Positions 34,644-45,300 are shown, counted from the stretch's first letter. The stretch: 64,000 nucleotides of DNA from Nostoc parmelioides FACHB-3921 (GCF_014696625.1 NZ_JACJQL010000004.1:62001-126000); one strand, 5' to 3'. Notes: generated by a model not told the origin, from the sequence alone. Translations and numbers: made by a program.

Positions 34644-34644
34644 C

Positions 34645-35568
34645 ATGCCCTATGTCTCTGCTTCTGGTAAAGTAGGATTTATGTTTCCAAGTTTTTTACC
34701 TGCCGCAGTTGGGCAACTTACCGAATCTGAATCGATCGCCTTAGCTAAGACTATTCAAGCTCAAGCGATCGCTACTCCCCTGAGTAATCAACCAATCACC
34801 ACAGCCTATGTATGTCAAGGTAGCGGTGGTACGCCAATTTTATTAATTCATGGCTTCGATAGTTCGGTGCTAGAATTTCGTCGGCTTTTGCCACTGTTAG
34901 GGAAAGAGAATGAAACTTGGGCTGTGGATCTTTTGGGTTTTGGATTTACGCAAAGGCTTGCAGGGATAAAATTTAGCCCTATTGCCATTAGAACTCACCT
35001 ACATTCCTTTTGGAAAACCCTAATTAACCAACCTGTGATTTTAGTTGGTGCATCAATGGGGGGTGCAGCCGCAATTGATTTTACTCTGACTTATCCAGAA
35101 GCGGTGCAGAAACTAGTGTTAATTGACAGTGCTGGCTTGCGGGGGGGTTCACCGCTAAGTAAATTCATGTTTCCCCCGTTGGATTATTTAGCCGCCCAAT
35201 TTTTGCGTAGTCCAAAAGTGCGCGATCGCGTTTCTCGTGTTGCTTACAAAAATCCGAACCTTGCTACTGTCGATGCTTTATATTGTGGTGCATTACATTT
35301 AGAAATGCCTAGCTGGCCTGAAGCTTTGATTGCTTTTACCAAAAGTGGTGGATACACAGCTTTTAGATTTAAGCAACTAGCAGAAATTATGCCACCAACC
35401 CTGATTTTGTGGGGTGATGCTGATAAGATTTTGGGTACGGAAGACGGTAAAAGATTTAAAAGAGCAATTCCCCATAGTCAACTAATTTGGATTCAAGATT
35501 GTGGTCATCTTCCCCATTTAGAACAACCAGAAATCACGGCTCAACATATCCTTAATTTTCGTAGTTAA
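34645..35568 (+). CDS. Alpha/beta hydrolase
   Basis: A 307-residue alpha/beta-hydrolase fold protein. Nucleophile elbow GASMGG with Ser137, oxyanion stretch LIHGFDSS (67-74), late Asp in LWGDADKILG and His in DCGHLPHLEQPE complete the catalytic triad. No signal peptide. It could be an esterase, lipase or C-C hydrolase; substrate unknown. ATG 34645 is preceded by an STRR with no Shine-Dalgarno; ATG 34681 is an alternative start that removes 12 residues before the fold. Not obviously co-transcribed with neighbours. Confidence 0.87.
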   Translation: MPYVSASGKVGFMFPSFLPAAVGQLTESESIALAKTIQAQAIATPLSNQPITTAYVCQGSGGTPILLIHGFDSSVLEFRRLLPLLGKENETWAVDLLGFGFTQRLAGIKFSPIAIRTHLHSFWKTLINQPVILVGASMGGAAAIDFTLTYPEAVQKLVLIDSAGLRGGSPLSKFMFPPLDYLAAQFLRSPKVRDRVSRVAYKNPNLATVDALYCGALHLEMPSWPEALIAFTKSGGYTAFRFKQLAEIMPPTLILWGDADKILGTEDGKRFKRAIPHSQLIWIQDCGHLPHLEQPEITAQHILNFRS

Positions 35569-35589
35569 ACGCAGATGAACACATATATT

Positions 35590-35640
35590 GACGTTCGCGG
35601 TAGCGTCTCGTAGAGAAGTATTCCCACAGGGTACGCGGAT
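35590..35640. repeat. Dispersed palindromic repeat fragment (TAGCGTCTCGTAGAGAAG type)
   Basis: Bases gttcgcggtagcgtctcgtagagaagtatt and then cccacagggtacgcgg have the CTCTACGAGA/TACGCG vocabulary of dispersed interspersed repeats; a related block lies at about 52008-52055. It is followed at 35699-35728 by GTCAACA heptamers. Confidence 0.6.
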
Positions 35641-35825
35641 AAATTTTTACCTAAGCAAACTAGGAAACGCTATAAGATAAAACCAGACTTTCAAGCCTGT
35701 CAACAGTCAACCATCAACAGTCAACAGCTATATTTTAAATTTACGCCATTTCAACAATAAAAATTTCCGGATGAGCCTGCATAAAGTTGAATATCTACCA
35801 TACAGTAAATATATCTTTTCAACTT

Positions 35826-36158
35826 ATGGAAATGCCTCAACGGGTATCAGTTCGCTATAAAGATACCTCCTACAACATCAATGAGATCAGGTTAAAAACC
35901 TTCTGTCTAGGAATGAAAATTTGGGAAGAACAAACCAAGCCCAGAAAAACAGAGTTGTACGAGTTCATATTAGCTTGCTTAAAACAGGTTGATCGGCAAG
36001 ACCGCTTTATTTTCTCTCTATTATTTATCGAGTTAGCCGATATGATACGCGATACCTCTTTAAATAGAAATATGAAAGAGGACTTGATTAAAACAGCTTT
36101 CCGAGAGTTTGCTTTTGCATTAGCAGACTTTGAGGATATTGCTGTTAAATCAAATTAA
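35826..36158 (+). CDS. Hypothetical protein
   Basis: A 110-residue soluble protein from ATG 35826 (MEMPQRVSVRYKDTSYNINE); the frame reaches 35787 but the extra residues are AT-rich leader-like. It is helical, with no membrane segment and no recognised motif. Two features stand out: a compact first part rich in basic residues and a C-terminal half with alternating hydrophobics (FIFSLLFIELADMIRD). I do not recognise the family. It stands alone between the hydrolase and the leftward menD, with which it is convergent. Confidence 0.6.
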   Translation: MEMPQRVSVRYKDTSYNINEIRLKTFCLGMKIWEEQTKPRKTELYEFILACLKQVDRQDRFIFSLLFIELADMIRDTSLNRNMKEDLIKTAFREFAFALADFEDIAVKSN

Positions 36159-36260
36159 AATTGGGTAATTGGTAATTGAAAAGTAAATTATACCAATTAT
36201 CTCATATCCAGAAGACCATACAAAAGCGGGAAATGTTACGCCTTGTGATTAATGGCTTAG

Positions 36261-38024
36261 TTAGATAATATTATCCGCCGCAAAATTGCTTAAATTATCA
36301 CGTCGCCATTGAGCATCTATTTTTCTATTTGTGCGTAATTCTAAAACTCGAATCCCTGTATTTGGTAGTGGGTTTAATCTCTGCTGTAAATGCACCCAGG
36401 AATGAATTAATTCATGTTGGACATTATAAGTGGTGCATAACTGAGCAAAATCAATATCTTGAGGCGTACCAAAAAATTCTTCAAATGGCGGTTCAAATTT
36501 AGCGATGGGTAACATTTCAAAAATTCCCCCGCCATTATTGTTGATTAAGATAATTGTCAGATGTCCGACAAACTTATTTCTAATTAAAAAACCGTTGGTG
36601 TCGTGTAATAAAGCTAAATCTCCTGTGATTAAGACACTACTTTGCTGACGGTGGGCGATTCCTAAAGCGGTGGATAATGTGCCATCTATCCCGTTTGCGC
36701 CTCGGTTAAAATGCGATCGCACTCTTAAATTATTCGGTTTCCAGAAAAACTCTACATCCCTTACTGGCATACTGTTGGCGATAAATAAGGGCGTTTCTGG
36801 CGGTAGCATTTGAGAAAGTAACCAGGCGGCTTTACACTCTACCAAGTCTTCCATCTTATCCAAAGTCTCATCCACATTGACCCTAACTTTGGTTTCGGTA
36901 TTACACCACAATTGCAGATACTCTGAGACAGAAGATTTGTCTTTCTCTATCCCCTTACACCCCAACTCTTCCACCCTAATTCTTAAATGGGTCGTCCTTC
37001 CATGCAAAGGGTCGAGGTTTTGGTCACTAGGGTCAATTACCCAGCGTCGGGGTTGGTGAGTATCTATCCAAGTACGCAGTTCTTTACTAGTTGGCATATC
37101 ACCTATTTGAATTACCATGTCTGGTGCTAGCCTTGTTCCTAATTGTTGATTACGTAAAATCAAGTCGTAGGTGGAAATTAAATAGGGGTTGAGGTCAGCG
37201 TAATTTCTGATTGGGGAAAGTCCCTCAGCTAACACAGGCCATTGCAGAGTTTGGGAAAGTAGAGCGATCGCTCTACAATATTCCTGTGGTTGCTGTGGTT
37301 GGGCGACACCAGCAATGATGATTCCTCGCTGAGATTGTAACCATTCTGGGGGAATGGACAGTTGGGAATGATCAGGGAGTGAGGTAATATCTGTTATTCC
37401 CGCAAAAAACTCTTCTGGGTGAAACTTAGCCAGTAAATAGCTTAAATCTGCACCATCAGGAATCGGTGCCAGGGGGTCACGAAAGGGAATATTTAAATGT
37501 ACTGGCCCCGGTGTTGGCGCTTGCATCCTATACCAACTATGAATTACCGTTTGTCGCAGATACCCTAGCATTCCCATGTCTGATACTGGCAAAGCTAACT
37601 CTGTTTGCCAATTTGGGTAACTACCGAAGAGTTTCACCTGATCTATAGTTTGTCCAGAGTGACAATCTCTTAGCTCTGGGGGTCTATCGGCGGTTAATAA
37701 TAACAGTGGTACACGACTTTCTTGAGCTTCAATGACTGCTGGATAAAAATTTGCCCCCGCAGTTCCCGAAGTGCAAACAATCGCCACAGGACGGCCAGTT
37801 ACTTTGGCTAAACCCAGGGCGAAAAAAGCGGCAGAACGTTCATCTAGTATAGAAATCGCTTCAATATCTGGTGCTTGTTGGGCAAAGGCCACAGTTAAGG
37901 GAGTGGAACGAGAACCAGGGCAAATTACTGCATAAGCTAATCCCAACCGCTTGAGTGTTTCGGTGAAAATATAAGCCCAAAGTTGATTAATATTTTTATA
38001 GGCGATCGGCATTAAATTAGACAT
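36261..38024 (-). CDS. menD: SEPHCHC synthase (menaquinone/phylloquinone synthesis)
   Basis: MenD joins isochorismate and 2-oxoglutarate to give SEPHCHC, with ThDP and Mg2+, an early step to the phylloquinone used by photosystem I. The 587-residue protein has the three ThDP-enzyme domains: N-terminal PYR (CPGSRSTPLTVAFAQQ; catalytic Glu in LDERSAAFFALG near 62), a central domain, and a C-terminal PP domain with GDLALLHDTNG and NNNGGGIFEMLP. Length and motifs are complete. It is a single gene here, divergent from the zinc-ribbon gene. Confidence 0.95.
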   Translation of the reverse strand: MSNLMPIAYKNINQLWAYIFTETLKRLGLAYAVICPGSRSTPLTVAFAQQAPDIEAISILDERSAAFFALGLAKVTGRPVAIVCTSGTAGANFYPAVIEAQESRVPLLLLTADRPPELRDCHSGQTIDQVKLFGSYPNWQTELALPVSDMGMLGYLRQTVIHSWYRMQAPTPGPVHLNIPFRDPLAPIPDGADLSYLLAKFHPEEFFAGITDITSLPDHSQLSIPPEWLQSQRGIIIAGVAQPQQPQEYCRAIALLSQTLQWPVLAEGLSPIRNYADLNPYLISTYDLILRNQQLGTRLAPDMVIQIGDMPTSKELRTWIDTHQPRRWVIDPSDQNLDPLHGRTTHLRIRVEELGCKGIEKDKSSVSEYLQLWCNTETKVRVNVDETLDKMEDLVECKAAWLLSQMLPPETPLFIANSMPVRDVEFFWKPNNLRVRSHFNRGANGIDGTLSTALGIAHRQQSSVLITGDLALLHDTNGFLIRNKFVGHLTIILINNNGGGIFEMLPIAKFEPPFEEFFGTPQDIDFAQLCTTYNVQHELIHSWVHLQQRLNPLPNTGIRVLELRTNRKIDAQWRRDNLSNFAADNII

Positions 38025-38236
38025 AGCAGTAACATTATTCGCAACTCATAAGTACAGAAATTTTACCCAGTAGGGTAGGCATTGCCCACCAAAATTTAGA
38101 TATGCTGTGTATCGCCCTATTGGCTTCTTTCCAATTACCGATCACCTATTACCCCCTACCACATTCACAGACCATCTAGCAACTGGAATTAATGGTTAAA
38201 ATCAGATTATTTGCTCATATGATTGATATTTAATTC

Positions 38237-38608
38237 GTGGCTAATATTTCTTGTCCCAACTGCCATCAGCAAGTTGATAGTCAGGCTCTTATCTGTCCTT
38301 ACTGTCGTACAACACTCAAAGCTTACGGTCATCCTGGCATTACCTTACATCGTGCCGCTAAAGACACCTATCTATGCGACACCTGTACCTACCATGCTGA
38401 CGATACTTGTACATTTCCCAAGCGTCCCTACGCTAAAGACTGTACCCTATACCAAAACATCACCGAGAGAAACGCTCAACTAGAAGAACAGCAAGCCGCT
38501 AATACTCCTACTGCATCTATCAAAAGTTGGATGCAACGCAATCAAACTTTATTACTCCTACTGGGTTTATTAATCGTCTGTTTTTTGATAGTCTTGTCAA
38601 CTTCTTGA
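38237..38608 (+). CDS. Zinc-ribbon protein with C-terminal membrane anchor
   Basis: A 123-residue protein with two CxxC pairs at the start (CPNCHQQVDSQALICPYC, 6-23), a further Cys cluster (CDTCTYHADDTC, about 47-58, then a Cys near 68), and one C-terminal hydrophobic helix (about 104-121) followed by only two residues. The layout predicts a tail-anchored membrane protein with a cytoplasmic double zinc ribbon. GTG 38237 is used as the start because the first CxxC follows immediately. Function unknown; such proteins may work as membrane-bound protein-interaction modules. Confidence 0.75.
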   Translation: MANISCPNCHQQVDSQALICPYCRTTLKAYGHPGITLHRAAKDTYLCDTCTYHADDTCTFPKRPYAKDCTLYQNITERNAQLEEQQAANTPTASIKSWMQRNQTLLLLLGLLIVCFLIVLSTS

Positions 38609-38841
38609 CACCTTCTCCCGTTAATCCTGCGGATGGAGCGGGAGATTTTCAAAACTCACCGCAAAGTCATTTGATTAACTTTTAACTACATTCAATAATA
38701 AGTATAAATACTAGACTAACTAAAATATATATACATATCATTAGGTAATTAATATGCCATAAATACTTGAGGCTATGAGATAATTAAACACAGAAAAAAT
38801 TTGACCAAAAATCTAAATTTTATTTTTAGGGGTAAACAGTT

Positions 38842-40224
38842 GTGGGGTTTAATCCTGAGCTTTGCCGTAACGAAAGCGAAGTTGAAAGCAAACTGATTGT
38901 GCAATATTTATTACCACAACTAGGATATACTCCAGACACTTGGCATCAAGAAGTTGCCGTTGGTAGCATTCGATTAGATTTTTTAGCCTTTGCTGCACAA
39001 GTCCTTCCCTTTGTTTTAGATGCTAACTCGCCGTTGAGTGTGGTGATGGAAGCAAAGCATCCTAAACAAAATTTAAATAATCATGTCCCCAGGCTCAGGC
39101 ACTATTTAACCAGTCTGAATGTTAGGTATGGTTTATTAACTAATGGTAAGGAAATTAGGATTTATGAAAAGGTAAAAAATTATGTTCAGCTAGTTTTCCA
39201 GTGTTCAGGAAAGGAAGTTGAAATAAAGTTAGAGGAAATTCAAAATTTAATTAGTCGAGAAAGTCTAAAAGAAATACAGTTAATCGATCAATCAAAAATT
39301 AATCAAGTCGAAGTCAAACAACCAAATTTACAAGTTCAGGATCAAAATACGATGAAAATCATTGCTATTTACCATAATAAAGGTGGAGTTGGAAAAACTA
39401 CTGTAGCCGCCAATCTTGCGGCAGCATTAAGCAAAAAAGGTAAAAGCGTTCTTTTAATTGATATAGATTCTCAAGCAAATACGACTTTTGCCACAGGATT
39501 AATAAAATTTCAATTTGAGGAAGATGATGATTTAAGAGAACGCAATGTATTTCATTTATTAGAATCAGGGGATTTCAATTTTATTCCTGATGTAGTTCGT
39601 AAATCTGATTATTTCAATAATCCAGAAATAGATGTTATCCCTTCTCACATCACTTTGATTCAAGAACAAGAGAAACTTAACAAAATTTTAGCCAGTAGAA
39701 GTAGGTTAGTGTCAAAACTGAAACGAGTTGAAAATAATTATGACATAGTTATTATTGATACACCGCCATCAAGAGATTTATATGCTCAAGTGGCACTTAT
39801 TGCATCTGATTATTTGATTATTCCTTCAGATTTAAAACCTTTTGCCAATCAAGGCTTACCAACAGTGAAAGATTTTGTGAACGAAATTAACGAATCAAGA
39901 GAAGTGATGGCTAAACAACCTATTAAAATTATGGGTGTTCTTGCTTCTAAAATTTCAACTAATGCTAAATATTTACAATACACATTTCCCAAACAAAGAG
40001 AAGTAATTTCGGAACGTTACCAGCTACCACTCATGGAAGCAGTAATTTATGATAGAACCGCATTATCAGAATGTATGAATCAATCTCTACAAGTTGGAGA
40101 TTTAGAATATCCTGATCCAAAATCTATTATGAAATTTGCTGAACTTAAAACTTCTGCACAAATATCGGCTGAGGAGTTTAACGTATTAGCAGATGAGGTA
40201 CTACACAATATAGGAGTGAATTAA
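38842..40224 (+). CDS. HsdR_N-like nuclease domain fused to ParA/Soj ATPase
   Basis: A 460-residue fusion. Residues about 8-125 match the N-terminal nuclease-type domain of type I restriction subunits, with a PD-(D/E)xK pattern: E15, D46 in IRLDFLAF, and E70-A-K72 in VVMEAKHP. Residues 171-460 form a complete ParA/MinD ATPase that begins like a normal ParA (MKIIAIYHNKGGVGKTT) with the deviant Walker A Lys180 and Lys185, and DTPPS as Walker A'. The stop overlaps the ATG of the ParB-like gene (TAATG). The GTG start is supported by the frame reaching E15. Role could be defence, a segregation system of a mobile element, or regulation. Confidence 0.85.
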   Translation: MGFNPELCRNESEVESKLIVQYLLPQLGYTPDTWHQEVAVGSIRLDFLAFAAQVLPFVLDANSPLSVVMEAKHPKQNLNNHVPRLRHYLTSLNVRYGLLTNGKEIRIYEKVKNYVQLVFQCSGKEVEIKLEEIQNLISRESLKEIQLIDQSKINQVEVKQPNLQVQDQNTMKIIAIYHNKGGVGKTTVAANLAAALSKKGKSVLLIDIDSQANTTFATGLIKFQFEEDDDLRERNVFHLLESGDFNFIPDVVRKSDYFNNPEIDVIPSHITLIQEQEKLNKILASRSRLVSKLKRVENNYDIVIIDTPPSRDLYAQVALIASDYLIIPSDLKPFANQGLPTVKDFVNEINESREVMAKQPIKIMGVLASKISTNAKYLQYTFPKQREVISERYQLPLMEAVIYDRTALSECMNQSLQVGDLEYPDPKSIMKFAELKTSAQISAEEFNVLADEVLHNIGVN

Positions 40225-40985
40225 TGATTAATTTTTCTTTAGTAGATGTAAAAAGTATTACAACTGATATCCCACGTTCTAGTTTTGCAGAAGCTGATTT
40301 AGATCAATTAGCTGATATTATTCTAGAGACAGGAGGCATCATTAGACCTTTGATAGTTAAAGCAACTGGAGCAGAGAACTATGCAGTAATTGAGGGGCAT
40401 TTTGAATATTATGTTGCTGTTAGAGCGAGAGAAAAGAACCCCCGAAAAGGTGAAATGGTAAATGCTTTTGTAATTTCCCCCAAGTTAGAAGATTTAGTTA
40501 TAAAGCAAGCATCAGCTATCAGAGGTATAGAGTTACTTGATAAAGGTGGGAAAACATTACCTGAAACAACTGAAACAACTGAAATAAAAAAATTAGAATC
40601 ACGTTTAGCGAATTTGGAGCTACGCCTTGAAAAACAAATAAATGAGTTTAAATCAGAGCTAAATCAACAAAGACAACAAACAGCAGATAAAATAAAAAAT
40701 ATTGAAATTACAACGCCTAAACAAATTTCGCCTTTAGAGATATTCAATACTCTAGATCAAACTAAATTAACTTTGAAGTTGATTAATGCAGGTATTAATG
40801 AGTCAGTAGCTAATAAAATTTTTACAAGTATAGAAAAAGAACGAAAAAAGAGACAATTTTCTTCTTTGAGTGATGTAATTGAGCGTGTAAAAATTCCTAA
40901 TGGGAAAACACAAAAAAAAGGTATAACTTATGAAAAAATGGTAGTTATTCTTGATATCTGGTCACGCATAAATGTTGAAAGCTGA
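40224..40985 (+). CDS. ParB-like protein with coiled coil
   Basis: A 253-residue protein. Residues 1-90 resemble the ParB/Srx-type N-terminal domain (DQLADIILETGGIIRPLIVKAT and IEGHFEYYVAVRARE in place of the usual GERRYRAA). Residues about 118-165 form a Glu/Gln/Lys-rich coiled coil. The C-terminal about 80 residues (LKLINAGINESVANKIFTSI) look like a small helical, possibly helix-hairpin-helix, DNA-binding region instead of the central HTH of true ParB. The start overlaps the ParA stop and has its own Shine-Dalgarno (aggag 40212-40216). The pair is likely one functional unit. Confidence 0.75.
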   Translation: MINFSLVDVKSITTDIPRSSFAEADLDQLADIILETGGIIRPLIVKATGAENYAVIEGHFEYYVAVRAREKNPRKGEMVNAFVISPKLEDLVIKQASAIRGIELLDKGGKTLPETTETTEIKKLESRLANLELRLEKQINEFKSELNQQRQQTADKIKNIEITTPKQISPLEIFNTLDQTKLTLKLINAGINESVANKIFTSIEKERKKRQFSSLSDVIERVKIPNGKTQKKGITYEKMVVILDIWSRINVES

Positions 40986-41160
40986 CACAAAATTTTACAT
41001 TGTTAGTTAAACTAAATCTATTACTTCCAAAATATTCAACATATAGCCGTAGCCAGATATATTAGGACATCAAGCCAAGATAAAACCCTGAAAAAAACAA
41101 GGCTTTCAAGCCCTCTACAATTAGACGAATAATGGCACAAGCGCCCACCGTAGTTGATCG

Positions 41161-42306
41161 CTAACTTAAGTATCTAGAATAGGCAATAGGTAAAGCAATA
41201 TGTACCATTGTTTCCTTCTTATAGACACTGGAAATTGAGAACAATCCCCCATGACTTTCGATGATTTGTTTGACAAGCTTTAAGCCCATACCTATACCTT
41301 GCTGTTCATAAGTTTTGCGTTCAAACTGCATGAAAGCGCCGATTTTAGATATCTGTTCTTCTGTCATACCCCGGCCGAAATCATGAATGTAGACATTTAA
41401 CATTCCTGCTACTACCTGACTACTGATTTTAATGGTTGTCCCTCGCCGGGAAAATTTGAGCGCATTATCAACTAATTCATAGATGATAATTGCTAGATAT
41501 CGAGCCGAGATTGACACTTCAGCTTCCTCAATTGCAAACATGAGATCGTCGCGGCGATTAACACTTGGAGCATGAGATTGTAAAATTGCTTCAATTACTG
41601 CTATGGAAAAGTGGGTTGACTCAGAGGCGATGTTTTGCTGTTGGTTTGTTGATAATTCTAGTTCTAAATAGATCAGCAATTGTTTGATTAATCTTTCTAG
41701 GTTACGGGCAGATAAATCTACCCAGCCTAAAAGTTCCTGGATTTCACCAGTGTCCATGTTCTCAATATCTGCCATGAGTATACTGATAGTTCCGACAATA
41801 CCATTTAGTGGTGTATTGAGTTCATGGGGTAAGGCAGCAGCTAAATTGCCGCGCAGTTCATCAAGTGTACTTTCCAATACTTTGATGGTGCTTGTTTGGA
41901 TATTCGATAAAGTTTGAATTTTGTCATACTGTTGCTTAATCCTCAGCATTGAATGAAGGCGCGCCCTCAACTCCAGAGCATTGATAGGTTTACTAATGAA
42001 GTCATCGGCACCAGATTTTAAGCAGCGTGCGAGGTCTTCTTTGGCGGTGAGGGCTGTTACCATAATGATCGGCACTGACTGCCATTGGGGCATGGCTTTA
42101 ATTCGCTGACACACTTCTATCCCATCCATTCCCGGCATCATCACATCTAGCAAAATCAGGTCTGGCTGAAATAGGTTGAGGGAGGCGATCGCCTCTTGAC
42201 CACTAGCAACATAATGTAGTGTATAGTCTTGCTCACTTAAGAGGGTTTCAATAACATCAAAGTTATCTGGTAGATCGTCAATTACAAGAATAGAGGGCAG
42301 ATTCAT
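41161..42306 (-). CDS. Receiver domain - histidine kinase (REC-HK)
   Basis: A 381-residue soluble protein with an N-terminal receiver domain (phospho-acceptor Asp54 in LILLDVMMPGMDG, K106 in FISKP) joined to a kinase core with His161 in ALPHELNTPLNGI and an HATPase_c (ELVDNALKFSRRG, HDFGRGMTEEQ, GIGMGLKLVKQI). The receiver at the front makes it a kinase controlled by phosphorylation, i.e. a phosphorelay intermediate. Its ATG overlaps the stop of the upstream CBS/GAF hybrid kinase (42303-42306), so that kinase is the natural donor. No output domain is visible. Confidence 0.92.
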   Translation of the reverse strand: MNLPSILVIDDLPDNFDVIETLLSEQDYTLHYVASGQEAIASLNLFQPDLILLDVMMPGMDGIEVCQRIKAMPQWQSVPIIMVTALTAKEDLARCLKSGADDFISKPINALELRARLHSMLRIKQQYDKIQTLSNIQTSTIKVLESTLDELRGNLAAALPHELNTPLNGIVGTISILMADIENMDTGEIQELLGWVDLSARNLERLIKQLLIYLELELSTNQQQNIASESTHFSIAVIEAILQSHAPSVNRRDDLMFAIEEAEVSISARYLAIIIYELVDNALKFSRRGTTIKISSQVVAGMLNVYIHDFGRGMTEEQISKIGAFMQFERKTYEQQGIGMGLKLVKQIIESHGGLFSISSVYKKETMVHIALPIAYSRYLS

Positions 42307-45300
42307 TTTTTTGTTTCCATTAAAAGCTGTTGAATGTTGGTGGCCAGTTGCTTGAGCTTAACTGGTTTAGTCAGGTAGTCATTGGCTCCTGCTTGTAAAC
42401 AGCGATCGCGATCGCCAGTCATTGCCAGGGCTGTGAGTGCCACAATGGGAATATTCACCAACTCAGGATCAAGGCGAATTTGTCGGATTGCCTCTAGACC
42501 GTCGATTCCCGGCATTTGGATATCCATCAAAATCAAGTCGGGCTGGTGAATTGTGGCCAGTTCTATGGCTTGTTCACCATTTGTTGCTAACAAAATGCCA
42601 TAGCCTTTGGCACTGAGATAGCTAGAAAATGTTTTGATATTGGCTTCATTATCTTCGGCTAGCAAGATCACAGGGGCAAGGCTTGGGGCTTCGTCAGCAG
42701 TGAGGGAGTCTAGTTCTGGGGTAGGGGTAGCTAATAAATCTGGAATCAATTCAGGTGATGGGAGAGAATTGGGAATACAAGGTAGTTCAATGGTGAAGCA
42801 GCTGCCTACACCTAGTTGACTGGTTAAACCTACCTTACCGCCGTGGAGTTCGACAATTTTTTTCACCAATGCCAATCCCAAGCCTGTACCCTCATATTGA
42901 CGATTTAATGCACTATCAATTTGGATGAAGGGCTGAAATAGTTTGTTGATATTCTCCTGCATAATGCCGATGCCTGTATCGATCACAGCAATTTGCAGAA
43001 AGTTCTTTACTGTGGATATATCGGGGGCAAGTTGGGTAACTTCTAGGGAAATACGTCCTGCCTCCGGCGTGAATTTGACTGCATTATTGAGCAGGTTAAT
43101 TAACACCTGACGAATCCGGCGTTCATCGACAAATAGGTCAGGTAAATTGAGCGGAATTTTGATTTCCACCTGAATCCGTTTTTGCAATGCTTGCTGTTTG
43201 ATAAATACCAGACTGGATTGACACAGATCCGCTACTGAAATTGCAGTGCAATCCAGTTTGATCTGTCCGGCTTCAATTTTCGCTACATCGAGAATATCGT
43301 TGATCAAATCCAGTAAATGAGAGCTGCTACGCTCAATGGTTTCCAAGGCTTTCAACTGTTTATCGTTGATCATGCCAAAAACTCCTTCTTGTAACCCTTC
43401 GGTCATGCCGAGAATGGCGTTGAGGGGGGTGCGGAGTTCGTGGCTCATGTTAGCCAGGAATTCATCTTTGAGGCGAGTGGCACGGGCGAGTTCTTGGTTA
43501 GAAATTGCCAGTTGTTGATTGCTCTGGGTGAGTTTTAGTTCTGCCTGTTGTCTTTCGGCCAGTTCTTGTTGTAATTGCTCAACAAGACTTGCTTGCTGAA
43601 TGGCGATCGCTAACTGGGTGGCAAGTTGTTGGGTAAAATCTATTTCTGACTGCTGCCAGTGGCGAGTTGTTGCACACTGATGAATGCACAGCAAACCCCA
43701 TAACTCAGCACCGCAAAGTAAGGGCATAATCACATTGGCACGCACATGAAACTGAGCCAAGATATCAGTGTGGCAGGTTGTCATGTCACTGTGATAAATA
43801 TCATCGACCACATAAGACCTGCCCAAAGCGTAGAGAGAGGAATAGTTTTCCCCAAAGCACTGGTCGTGTACCCGAATTGCTATGACTGAGGGAAAATCTT
43901 CTACGACAGATTCAGCCACAAATTCGCCGTCATTAAAGTTGGATTGGGGATAGAACTTGAAAATGCCCACCCGATCAGCCTGAATCACTTGACGGATGTC
44001 CTGGCAAGCGATGTCAAAAATGGTCTGGAGGTCTAGAGATTGACGAATCCTCTGGGTGATTTCTCGCAGCAGTTTCTCTCTTTCTGCCTGTTGGCGAATA
44101 ATTTCCTCAGCTTTTTTGCGATCGCTAATATCAAAGTGGACTCCAATCATTTTCTGGGGATTACCCTCAGCATCTCGCACTACCACACCATAGGCTTTGA
44201 TAAAGTGGATACTGCCATCAGGATGTATGACACGAAATTCAGTATCGTATTCTGCTTGTCCTAAAACTGCTTGCTGGACTAATATTTCTGTATTGGTGCG
44301 GTCATCGGGATGTAGCCCATTTGCCCAAGTGTCGTAGGCTAAACGGGAATTAGATGTTTTGGTAACACCATAGAGTTCGTACATCCGCTCATCCCAAAAG
44401 ATGGTGTTCTCACCAATATCCCAGTCCCAACAGCCGATGGCCGCAGATTTGAGGGACAAAGCCAGGCGCTCGGATATTTTCTGGAGTTGGGCTTCTCGTG
44501 CTTGGAGTTCAGCCGTGCGTTCTTCAACTTTGACTTCTAGGTTTTGATTGAGGGCGATATAACGCTGTTCGCTTTCTTGTAGTCGATCTGACCCTTCCTG
44601 AAGGGCGATTAGTTGCTCCTGCAATTTTTGGTGGGTAGTAGCTTGCTGAATGGCGATGGCCAGATGTACAGATAACCCTTGCAGCAGTTCGATTTCTTCA
44701 GTTTGCCACTCGCGGGCGTGCTGGCTTTCGGTGACATTGAGCAAACCCCACAGTTCATCGCCACACAGCAGGGGTACTAAAATTTTGGCTCGCGTTTGGA
44801 GGCGGATTAGCAACTCCCGGTGACAGTCCGTCATTTCTGTGGTGTAGATATCTGGGACGACGCGAATCCGCCCATAGCGATAAAGCTCCGCGCAGCGTTG
44901 CTGAAAGCAGATTTCCTGAATCCGTTTGCCCAGCAGTGATCTGGAAGATGTGGTAGATTCTGCCATCACGATGCTTTCCCACTCTGCTTCAAAATGCCAA
45001 ATGTTGACGCGATCGCAACCCAGCAATTGCCGCACCTGTTCTACAGTTGTGTCCAGAATGGTTTGTAAACTTAGAGAAGAGCGAATTTGTCTAGAGATAT
45101 CAGACAAAATTTGTTCCCGACCTGCCTTAGCCTTGAGGCTAGCTGTCCGATCTGCAACTTGCTGCTCTAGCTCAACAGTGCGATTTTCCAGCAGTTGAAC
45201 CTTCTCTGTCTCTAACCTCACCACCTTTTCTTCCAACATCTGGGCCAATTTGTATACCTCTAAGGGGTTAAGGGCTTGCAGTAAACTACTTTGGGTAACA

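Noticed and set aside
38842..40985. Ordinary chromosome partition parA-parB
   Set aside because: The nuclease-type N-terminal domain and the shortened, non-HTH ParB-like partner do not fit the standard pair.
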